From Harmothoe impar (taxonomy: Eukaryota > Annelida > Polychaeta > Phyllodocida > Polynoidae): DNA of 64,000 bases. The stretch spans positions 84,258,622-84,322,621 of the forward strand of contig OX381709.1 of the NCBI GenBank assembly GCA_947462335.1, in the 5' to 3' direction. The first letter of the stretch is position 1. Each line of letters starts with the position of its first letter. The notes under the pieces were generated by a model, which worked only from the letters and a program-made list of their open reading frames with translations, was not told the DNA's origin and did no database searches. The translations under genes were made by a program, and so were the position numbers. Below, piece after piece: positions 29,835 through 41,500 of this stretch.

Positions 29835-30943
29835 CGCACGACGGGCGTGTGTACAGTCTTACTACGCACGGCGGCCGTGTGTATATCGCCACTATACGCA
29901 CGACGGGCGTGCGTATAATGCTACTATACACACGACGGGCGTGCGTATAGCGCTACTATACGCACGACGGGTGTGTGTACAGTGCCACTATACACACGAC
30001 GAAATATTGAATCACTGGTGGAGAGGAGGAGGGAAGGGTTGGGGGAAATATAGGCCTACCAAGGAAAGATTCGGACCCCCCCTCCCCCCCCAAAAAAAAA
30101 ATATATAAAGGGAAATGTACGATTCTGCACAATACACACGGCAGTCTAGGTAGTATAGATCTATGGGGGGGGGGGGTTAGCATTAACAGGATTATCTTCC
30201 TGTAGGCTAATGTCACTGTGGCATTTTCCAAGGCCCCTGTCGCACATATTTTGTGACAGCTGCCCAGCCCTGATTTTAAATAAAAGTACTGTTGTGTATA
30301 ATATGCTCTTATACACACGCCCGCCGTGTGTATAAGGTCACTATATACACGCCCGTCGTGTATACAGACCCACTATACGCACGCCGAATTCATGGCCTTT
30401 CTAGAGCTGAAATAATTTTGTAAATATTCCAACTAGAACCAAAGTTACTAGCCTTTCTATGATCTACACTATACACGACGGCCGTGTGTACAAGAACACT
30501 GACAGCACTGTACACACGGCCGTCGTGTGTACTAGAAGACTGTACACACGGCGGGCATACCTGCCATACCTCGTACAAGAACTAGGTACAAGGGCTAGAC
30601 AACAGTACAAAGTATGTAGATTGTATCACAAAGAGGCGTGTGTATTGTGCTCTTATATACACGGCCGCCGTGTGTATAGCGTCACTGCACACACGACTTG
30701 TCTCTATCATATTTATAAAATTATTATTTAATAACCGTGTGTGTAGTGGTACTGTACACACGCCCGTCGTGTGTAGAAGAGCACTGTACACACGCCCGTC
30801 GTGTGTACAGTGCTCTTCTACACACGCTGGGCGTGCGTATAACAACGCTATACACACGCCCGTCGTGCGTACAACAGCACTGTACACACGCCCGTCGTGT
30901 GTATACCGGTAGCCGTCTTACTATAGTATAGCCTACACACGAC
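29835..30943. repeat. Arrays of ACACACG/CGTGTGT palindromes with short spacers
   Basis: Palindromic units of the type CACACGACGGGCGTGTGTA or CACACGCCCGTCGTGTGTA recur in clusters: 29835-30001 (five units, then half of one), 30305-30384, 30465-30561, 30634-30698 and 30736-30943. In the first cluster the start-to-start step is 32 bp, with 10-13-bp variable spacers (for example ATATCGCCACTAT, ATAATGCTACTAT). Both outer clusters end in CACACGACGAAAT followed by AATCACT and GGAG. Unusual for this window: rich in CpG and GC. Confidence 0.85.
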
Positions 30944-32593
30944 GAAATCATTAATCACTAATGGAGATCAAGATTAGGGGGGGGGGGGTTGTGACCTGTG
31001 CCCAAGGAAAAATGGGGGGGGGGGGGGTTTCCGAATTTTTCCTTTTGGCAAAAGGAGGCAACACACTAGGTCTACTTTTTTTTAACTATGAAAAGTGTTT
31101 TATTGAAGGATTTCGAAGGTGTAGGCCTAGTGTACCACTTTACACACAACGAAATCTCCGTGATCCAGACTTTCTAGAAGTTCTAGTAGAACTGAAATAT
31201 GTTATCTTTAGGCCATGAGAATTAAATTGAGAGTTTACCGTCCACCGCCCGCATGCCTTTAAAAGGGGCCGCTTGAAAAATTCATTGTTTCAAAAGAAAT
31301 TAATTATTTGCATTTTTTCCATATTTTGAAATGAGTTATCTCCAAAAGGTAGGCATATTCGGTATCAAAATAAAGCTTATGATGTCAGGAATCGTTTAAT
31401 CTAGCACATCAGTCATCACTCAGTCTCAGACAAGACGAACTCCCTATTCTCTAGTCTAGCACTCTACCCTGCAGTGGGGGGGGGGGGGATGTTGGGGGGG
31501 CTTTGTTTGTATAGATTAAGATCACATTGAGTAATGCACTGGTACATGTATTAGTGTTAACAGGGATTAGCGGTGGCCTGCATTGTCATAGGCTGAGGTG
31601 CGAATGGGAGGCTTTGACACTGCCCACTCACATTTGTCAGGTGCTTTACCCCCCCTCCCCCCTCCCCCCGCCTTCATACTCTGTGACTCCTTGAGCTATG
31701 TTAAGGGTCATTTTAGAAATTAGAATTTGGAAAAACTCGCGTATTAGCCGCACCCCGAGTTTAGGCCGATCCTATAAGCCGCATCGGCGATCTGATTCGC
31801 GTACTAGCCGCGGCTTCTACGCGAGACTTTACGGTAGACACATTTTTTTCAAAAACAAAAAAAAAAATTAAAAAAAAATTCCTTAGAAACGACCTAATTT
31901 TTTTGGCCTGTGGCGTAATAAATATTGACACTTTATTCCACAGGCCCATTTATCAAAATCCAAACATAGTCGGGGGGGGGGCCTAACTTTTGCCTAGTTG
32001 GTGGTGGGGAGGGGGAGGAAACATTGCCGTTTTGGAAAAATCCATCATCCCCCCCCCAGCTGCTAATCAATTACTCTGAAAGACACACCCCACTACCCAC
32101 TGACATCATTTGCAAAGGATACTTGGGGTGGGCATAAATATTTGGAGCAAGACATTTCCGAATAGCTCGGAGGGCACACATTCTTTTTTATGCTCCAAGG
32201 GAGTAAAAAAGATTTCTTCCTTTCCACTTTTTTTGTTGCTGTGGGGAAGGAGAAATTTTAACCCATCTCTAGGGGGAGTAAAAACTAAACTCCCTTCTTT
32301 CCACCCAAAAAAACAACACAATACTCCCTGAATGTGTAATGACTTATCGTCATGACGGGGAGGGAGTTTGCAAAGACTTATAGTTCATGAAGGCTTCTGT
32401 TACTACTCTCACTGTAGAGACTAACACACTGCAGCCACTATATTCAACCCCTATACACCTGGGCAATACACCTAGTCATGTAGCTTCACAGTAAAGGAAT
32501 ATAGTGACACAGCTTTTGGACCATAGTATTCACCTTTCCTTAAAAATATTGACTGTCACAACGTTTTATCCCCATGTCCTTTCTTATTTTCAG
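30944..32593. other. Spacer with G runs upstream of the transposase exons
   Basis: G runs at 30977, 31016, 31475 and 31971. A patch of GCGTATTAGCCGC / GCGTACTAGCCGCGGC repeats occurs at 31738-31815, resembling the TACCGTA...GCGC element type seen at 39073. An inverted pair GGCCTGTGGCGTAATAAA / TTTATTCCACAGGCC lies at 31903-31946. The missing 5' exon or exons of the transposase gene should be here or further left, but I could not identify one that ends in phase 2. Confidence 0.45.
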
Positions 32594-35500
32594 GACGGTG
32601 ACAGATATAACCGGATTCCTGTGCAGTCAGTGCTTGACAACACTCAAGAAGTACACGAAGCCCAAAAAAGGACGGCATGGTGTCAGATGCACAAAGCGCA
32701 AATGGGTAGACCCTGGGAAAAGTCCAAAGACCCCTGTGGGTCAAACACGATGCGCGACCCAAACCACCCTGAAATCCCCAGAGAAGAAAAGGTCCAAGAT
32801 GGAACCGTCTGCTAGGCGCGCCGGTTTTATTCAAGAATCTTCTGACCTATTGGACCGCTACAGATATAAAAAGGCATTCCGGAAACTGGCCCAAGAAAGT
32901 GGTCCCGCAAAACAAGCCCTCATCACTGTAGTTGGGGAGATGATACAAGATGAGGTAAGGAGGTTATCTGGTCACTCACAGCATACACTGCATGATAGTT
33001 TTATTTTTCCTACCCAACATGCTCATGTCAAGTAAACCTCAAATAGCAGGATATATATATATATTGTTATTAGTCTCGTTTTTACTTCAGTACCCTAGTA
33101 GCAAACACACTGTGGCCCCGGACGGGGCCAGACTGTGTTTGCAAGTCTGGCCCGGAGTGGGCTAACCGACGGGCTCCCGTCGGTTTAGGGCACTGGGCTT
33201 TGGTCTGGCCCCGTGCGGGCTTCCCATGTTGGGCGCAGATCGGGTTTTGGACGGGAAGCCCACTTTGGGCTCAGATCAGTTTTTGGACGGGCTTCCCACT
33301 TTGGGATCAGATTGGTTTTTGGACGGGCTGAAAGTGGGTTCAGATCGGTTTTTGGACGGGTTGAAAGCGGGCTTAGATCGGTTTTTGGACGGGTTGAAAG
33401 CGGGCTAAGATCGGATAATTATGGGTTTTTAGAATCTATTCAATCATTCTCCAATGATTTCTTGTATTTGTTGAACCAGATATCCTAGGTCCTGCTAATC
33501 AACCCAAGGCATAATCATACTCTTCCGACCCAATAATGGAAGTATCAAACAGGCCTATTATCATCAGGTTTGAGCCACATGCAGCATAGACAAGTGTCTA
33601 TGGTGCACATTGGCCCTCAAAGCCATAGTTCATACCTACATGGGGCACATGAGTCTTATATTAAGATTGTAATGCCACAGAAATAGTGTTTACACTGGAT
33701 AGCTGCTGAGAGAACCTCCTTTTCATCATTCAAATATATATCCTATCTAATTTCCAAACTGTGAGAACATCTATTTATTGTTTCCTATTCTACATCACTT
33801 TAACATTTTATTGTATTATTATATAATGTCAATTTCATCTGGCTTTGTTGGAAAACTCTAGATATTGTATAGTAGTGACATCTGGTGTCAATCATCAGAA
33901 CTATTAGACCAGTTGCCCTGTCCAAACCCAACCTCAGCCCTCATCGGCCCGGAGTGGGCTAACCGACGGGCGCCCGTCGGTTTAGGGCACTGGGTTTTGG
34001 TGTGGCCCCAAGTGGGCTGCCCGAATTGGGCTCAGAACGGGTTTTGGACGGGTTTCCTGTCATCTGGCCAACATGAACCCAAAGCGGGTAGCCCTCTTTG
34101 AAACTGATCTGTGCCCAAATCGGGCAGCCCGCTTTGAAACTGATCTGAGCCCAAAATGGGCAGCCCGATCGGGGCCACACTTCAGCCCAGCCATCTGCCC
34201 AACATGAAACCCAGCTCAGTTTTGCCCGACTTCAAACAGCCAATCCGAGCTAAAACCAAATTGGCCCCGTGCGGGCTTGCTACTAGGGTAATGGTCAGGA
34301 TTTATAATTTTTTTCCCAAGTTGAATGCAGTGTTCTGTCTAAATTTGCCCAATTACCTACAATCTAATCCTTTGTTTATCGTTGTGCACCACCCACATAA
34401 GTGTAAACCTTTATAACATATGGGCCATTCTTTACCTAGTCTATTGTGGAGATTTAACATTTTTCAATTGTCACTTTACTCCTTACATGTATGTTATATA
34501 CTAACATTTCAGTTTTACATATATGACTATTCTGCATGAATCAACTCCTGAAAGTGGTTTACCTACTTTTCTATTTCATAACAACTTTTAACAATTGGCT
34601 TTTTTAGAGGAAGGTCCTACATAAGACAGCCACTGCCTTTGGAAAGGAACTAAATCTGGAGACGTTGCAGGACTTCAACTGGCCTGATGCTATCAACGAG
34701 CTGAAAGACGAGGCGCCTGCTATTGTACGCACTTTGCAGAAAATGTTCCCACCCAAGAAAAAAAGGTTTGTATTTATAACACAATAGGTACATGAATCAG
34801 AGTTGGGTTGAATTTCGATACAAACAGGCCAATATAGCGGTGGTTATATGCAATAGTTTGTTGAATTATAATCCCGTTCTTAGCTCCCAATAATCAAATA
34901 TACTGTGTGTCATTAATTGATTCTCACAGTTTGCGATCCATTTCCTTTTTCTATACACTATACATGGAACCTAGTAGAAAAATTCGTTCATCTGTTTCTT
35001 TTCAGTCCAACTAAAGTCCACCAGAACACACTGTTACATAAACGGCTTGGCACAGTGCTGTCTATCATTCTGTTTGCCGTCAACAGACAACGGTTTGCAT
35101 TCATCCCTACCGCTGTCGGGGTGGAGCTATGGATGCAAGGTGCATCCCAAAAGGTCTTCAAGAGTTTGAACCATATGGGCATCTCTCTGTGTGTCGATGC
35201 TGCCAGGTCACATGTAGACCAACTCCGGGTGTGTCATGACAAAGATATCCAGGACTGGAAAGCCACCATTGAGGTTAGCCTATACTATACTATATATTTA
35301 ACATATTACAACTAATCTTTTTGAGCCAGGGTGCCTCTTACACACTACAGGCAGTCACACAACATGCTGCTACCCTGGTTCTTTGTTGATTAGGATCACA
35401 CGCTGGATTTTCAGTTGGGGAATACACCTAGTCCTGAAGCAGTCAACCAATATTAACAATTTGCACTATGATGGCCCAGTTTGGGTGTGATGTCAAGTCA

Positions 35501-38500
35501 CATTACAATTGCAACCAGAAGCTCCCGGTACCTGAATAGATGCCAGGGTCTCTGTTTTTATTGTAATGTCATTTTTCATGACGGACCTAGCTACTATTCG
35601 GCATAAAGTTGTTGATAACTATAAGAAAAAAACATATACGTGAGATCTATGATACATCACATCCTTCATTATTGTTATTTTACTCATCAGGAGACCCACG
35701 AGAAGGGCCCCAAGAAGTTCAACCTGGACAGAGACTTGTCCCGCAAATCCCTTGCCAAGAATACCGGATACGGTGTGTGCTGGGACAATGTGCAACTCGA
35801 TGTTACTGCCAAACACCAGGGACTGGAGCATGGAAATAAGTTCTTGCTGTGGGGTATGACCTTTGGTGTTGCCCACCGAGTACCCACCCTCCACCTCAAG
35901 CGAGATGACACTATCAGGGCAGTTGACGTCCCTCAAACAGCGTTTGTTCCAACAAGGCATGACTTGAACACTCTGAGAGTCCACATGGAACACGTGGTTA
36001 CCCATGTACTGATTGATAACCTTGACTGCCTGGATGGTCTGAAGATTGAAGAGCATATTCCTCACGAGCACACAGCAGCAATGAATTCTAAAAGCGATGT
36101 GGTAAGTCTAAATTCACTATAAGGTAATTACCATCTAACACAGAGTAACCATACCGTCATATAAGAGTGCATAACAGCCTTAGTAAATTAATACCCATAA
36201 GATAGGTTTCCTTGGTAATAAAATGTACACTCACATTTGAACACTGTATTTATGCACCCCCTTAGTAAAAAAGACATTTGTGCACTGTATGGGTGCTATG
36301 TGTCGGATATACTAGGTGTTGTAGTAGATAAGAAAACATTGAATTAAATAACAGTAACATAGGGGGGGGGGGGCCTCTGATGGGTTCCCTCATATCAAAG
36401 CACATGTTTTACAGTAGGAAAAGATAATCCCTGCCAGGAAATTTAGTTCAATAAGTAATGCTAGTGTCCAATTACTTCTTTTTCCTGATGAACATTTGGT
36501 GTATATCTCCCAACAAATTGTTCCTTTAATGACAGATTTCCCCCTTTCTAGTGCCAGCTTGTTGGTACACAAGGGGTTGGATAGCCTTATTTCTTTTCCA
36601 ATTTCAATGAGGGTGTGGTCGCCTGAAACAATTTTCCTAACACTTTACTCCTACATACATACATACATACTGAGCTGATCACCACTTTGTAACTGTTAAT
36701 GGTATGATGTTCAAGTGATGGTTAATCTAACATGTCACCTTATTTTAGGTCAACCTTGGAGTTGTAGAGGCAAATCCCTCATCTACGGATGGAGTTATAA
36801 CAATCATGGAGAGCCTGTATCGTCATGTGCCTGTGGTCAACAAAGAGCCAATACCCATTCTGTGCAGCGGGGATGGTATGTCGATGGAAAGAATGGTGCA
36901 TGCCCACATGGGCCGTTCGAATGGCAGGGATCACAAAGCCCGTTTGGATGGTTTGGTTGAAAGCCCCCAAGAATTTCATAAGGAAATTATTCTACTCCAG
37001 GTAAGTAATTTAATATTATTGGCAGACTAGGCTTTAATTGCTTTTTAGGGGCATTCCTAATCTATCTATATGTTATTCAATAGGTATCATATGAAGTAAA
37101 ATGTAGTTTCTATGTACTTACAATTTATATATGTGGCCATAGCATACATCTGGAGTTTAAGACTTTTCTCAGTGAAACACCGCTTTAAAAGATGTAGTAT
37201 ATGGAATTTGCTATATGTACACCTGTGTAATTGCAATAATTTATTGCATTGAAATACAGTAAAACTTCTTTATTACAAACACCTTATTACCAGCAAGATT
37301 AATTTGTTGTTAACAAATTTTGTTGTAACCTAATTCAGTATTAGTAGGTAGCTTCAATGAGATTGATCTACTCAAATCGGGTTTATATATATACATTAAA
37401 TATCAACAAAGCAGTAAGCTTGAAAACAGAGCTTGTAATAACAAGTTTTACTGTATATCCAAAGCATACCGTTTAACATGTACTTTCAGGACTACATGAA
37501 CACACTGTTCAAGGGGTCTAGTATTGGGGCACGGGGAACACTGGCTAACCTCAAAACGTGCTTCAAACACAAGTCTCTGCAGAAGGAAGTAAAGAATAAT
37601 GTGGACCAGGTCTGGGATATGATGAAGGTGAATTTACATGCATGTTAATGTTGAGTATCCTTTGTTAATGTTCAAGGCCTACCTCTATGACCAGTGAACT
37701 TCTGCAATCAGTGTAAATAACCAATAACTTGTTAGACTATATGAGAATAATTGTTTTACAGTTTGTATAAACAGATGTGTGAGTAATAAGATAATCACAA
37801 TGTGCCACTACAACATGAACGGGTACCAACATCCATCCCTGTCCCACATTATATTTCGTAACAAACCCTATAGGTTGGTGAGCGACTGAGATTATTTCAT
37901 GAATTTTTGTGTTAATTTTCCATTATTGTTTACAGTTCAGTACTGATGCATACATCACAATGGCTGCACTGAAAATGAGATCTATGGAGGGTATTGATGA
38001 CCTTCCAGAGTCATACCCTGTGGACCAAGGCAAGGAAGCACAATTGCAATGGGTTCGTAGTCTGGCAGGGGAAATTGTAGAATTCTGTTGGATGGCCCCT
38101 AGTGACGAGGACCTTGGTGCCATCGGTCTGGCATTGGTAAACAGCAACTCCGATGAAGAAGTCAGTACCGAAGAGCCATTCCCCTACTGTTGTTGGGAGG
38201 GTGAGATACTTAGAATCAACTTGAAAATACACTTAATATATCCAATTATTGCTATGTCTATCTGTGAGTGGTTGTTCTTCCAGTAACCCTCAATGTAAGT
38301 TTGATTCACTACTACAGCAATAGTATTAGGCTATTATATACTTTTCTCTTCACCTTTAGTCTGATAATTAGTAAGCATTGTGATAATTTATAACCATAAT
38401 AAAATAAGATTTTTTAATTACTACCACTGTAATTTAAGCAGTACATAACACTAATTTATGTTTTTCCTAATCCTACTCTAATCTAAAATGTATCATCTAC

Positions 38501-41500
38501 CCCCAAAATAGTACATGCAAGTGGCCTACAATTCAATGCTGGCAGCGGAAGTCATTCTTACCTGAACTCTTTTCATAATCACACTCATTATCATAATGTT
38601 TTGTTTCAGTGTACCCACCCCAGGTTCATGTGAATGTGGAATGAACTGTATCAAAAGTGATTGTACATGTATTTTGTAGACTTGCATTACTTTACAGAAT
38701 CGTAGCCTCACTCAAGATTTGTCCGAGTCGTTTTGCCCTGAAATGCTGGATGTGACACACCAAATTCTCGGATCAGAGTTCAAAATATAGGAGGTGATAT
38801 TTCAATCTTTTGGTTTGAATGGATGAGTAAAAAGAAGGCTTTGGTTCTTTGGTAAATTTTTCCTTTTAAACTGTAATAATCATCATCATGCAAGGTTCAA
38901 TTGACTTTATTCAAGGGTTGGGACTCGCAATTCTGTATAGACTAGGTTTTACTTGTGGTTGAATTCACAATTTCGTACACCTTATATGTTATAGGTTTAT
39001 TCCTTCAATATGATATTATTTCATTAATATTGTTTACTTTCCTTAACTTGGAGATTACTACATAATATATATTACCGTATTTGACGTAATATGCGCACAG
39101 TGCGCTTAAAAGACGATTATGGACACCTTTTAGTAGTTAATAGTTTAATTGGGGTAAAAAATTGCAATTTAAAAAAGAATTTGTAGTATAGAAATTGGCC
39201 AAAAACAGGGCCTGTCCGCTTATTAGGGGGTGTGCGCTTATTACGTCGAATACGGTATGTCAAGATCAGCATGTTTTACATAAGATGAGGCTTACATAAG
39301 TTTATATAATGTTATTTGCACATGTTTTCCCATTTAATGCAACACACTAAGGCTTTAATAAACACAAGTAACTTTAATGTTAATTATAACAATCAAAGAA
39401 AGTATAACATTATGGTCTTGACTTTATTCTTAAGGTAATGTTGTTGCTACCACATTATAAAATTTATCATAATTAAAGTATATAAGAGTTTTTAGTGGCC
39501 ATGTTATTTACATCGATATAGCACTTGCCGATTTGTCAGAGAAAAAACATTAATTGTATCCAGAAAAAAAAAGGAAAAATATTGACTTTTTGTGGGAAAT
39601 GATATATTTTCTGCTTATTTATTCATCACTAAATTTTAGACCAGGCACGTCAAGAACCTATCCAAAAGGGAAATGGGAGTTAAACCTATTGTCTGTATTG
39701 TAACAATTTCATGAGGTTTTTCTGCAGTTTTTAGTAACGGGTGAAATTATTTGTCCACCAAATTAGGATATGGCCATTCACATCTCCCCTGGTTCTTGAA
39801 AATATTACTAAAAATCCCCTTTGAGGGAATTTTTACCCACCTGCCCACATGATTAATTTCTACCAATAACCTATATGTCCCAGGAGGGGATTTTTCAGTT
39901 ATTGTTTGTTATAATGTGTATTGAGCTGCACTAAGTGCTGATGTGTTTGATAGAAAAACCCGGGCTCCAAGTAAGGTGTTGCAGCTGGGAATGTACAACA
40001 TCCTGGTATCACCTAGAATGCACCAATTTGGAAGGTATTCATTGATGGCAAATAATTATATCACTTTAGTTTACAGTCAGGTCTTAACAGTTCATCCTTT
40101 GATAGCAACAAATACACAGGATCAAACCTGATCTGGGTGTTAGTGTTTTAAATTTCTCTTGAAATTTCGTTTGATAGTCAGTCACACTTTTCATTTGACA
40201 TCCATTTGTAACTGTATGGTTATGTTATTGATGGTGTGCGGAGGGGGGGGGGTGTTGACTTGCCATATTAATGTCTACCATTACATACGGAGGCATAGCC
40301 TAATAATGAACACATTAAATGTTTTTAATTTTCATTAGAACCACCCGCTGACGATGAGGATTGGTACTGTTGCAAGCAGTGCAGTGAGGATGGATCATAT
40401 GTGTATTGCTTCTGCCATGACCGGAAGGGTGGATTGATGGTCCAATGTGCCCTCAAAGGAGAATGCTCCCAACACGAGTGGTATCATGTAGAGTGTGTCG
40501 ATTCCTCCCAGGATCTAGAAGGTGCTTATTTGAATACCAATGATAGACTTAAGAAGTGCAACACTAATATTGTACAATGGTTGTAGTAAAAGGGACTGCT
40601 CATTAAGAAAATTTAATGAAGGGGGTAGTGATGAGGGGTCAAAAATATTCCCCCCCCTACCTTGAGAGCTGTGTAAGTTTTTTAATGACCGGCCCAATCC
40701 ACCACCTCCCATGATGATACATATAAAGTGCATTAAGTATTAACATTATAAAGAAAAATTAATTACAACCCACAGAGAATGTACATGTTTGATTAGGAAA
40801 CCCATAATATTCCTTTCATACAGATAGAATAATTTTACTTTTTGTCTGAAATAAGGCGAGTGGTACTGCAGCGACAAGTGTGCACTGGGCAGGCTTGACG
40901 ATGATCCCGTCCTGAACTACTCTCGTGCCCTAATGTGGCTTGGACTCAACAACATTGTGCGAAGGGCAGCAGTGCGTGCTGGAAATGGACCAGTGATAAT
41001 GTCTCATTGGAAGTTCGACATGCTCAACTTCTGGGAGGCGAATCACCCCAAGTACTTCATCATTGGTCACCAACTTCTGGCCAGTAAGTAGTTGTGCCCT
41101 ACATGGCGTTTTACTTTTGAAAAAACAACAACTTGGTGGCACTTGTATCTAAAGATTAGTTACTCCGATGTGTGCGACCAACATATGATTTTCACTAAAC
41201 ATGAGTCTGAAAATTCACTAACAACAGTATCAACTTCCTATATATTGCATTCACCCTCATCCCCTTGCATTTTTATCCAATTTCTTTTATGGTCATTTGG
41301 GAATACAAGTCTAAATGATTTTCTTTCCCCATGTTAAATAAATTGGAGAAGCCCATATTTGGGCCACATAGGATCCCTTTCCTGACCGATTAATACCCAT
41401 GGATGTTATTTCATTGACCCAAAATATTTTGATATAGCCCCCTTTAATTCTAATTACCATACTTAAACTTTAGTGATGGAAGTAGGTGAAGCATTACTGC

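Noticed and set aside
29835..30001. CRISPR-like array (repeat of about 20 bp, variable spacers)
   Set aside because: Spacers are only 10-13 bp, the repeats vary, the genome is eukaryotic with introns, and no cas gene is present. Better seen as a palindrome array.
33213..33488. 91-codon frame with repeated G-L-R-S-V-F-G-R units
   Set aside because: It is the 35-bp minisatellite inside the intron element 33091-34290 read in one frame. Stops occur in neighbouring copies of the unit.
35619..36071. 150-codon frame on the - strand opposite the transposase exon
   Set aside because: Antisense shadow of the exon 35691-36101. The + strand frame has matching splice sites and family-like motifs.
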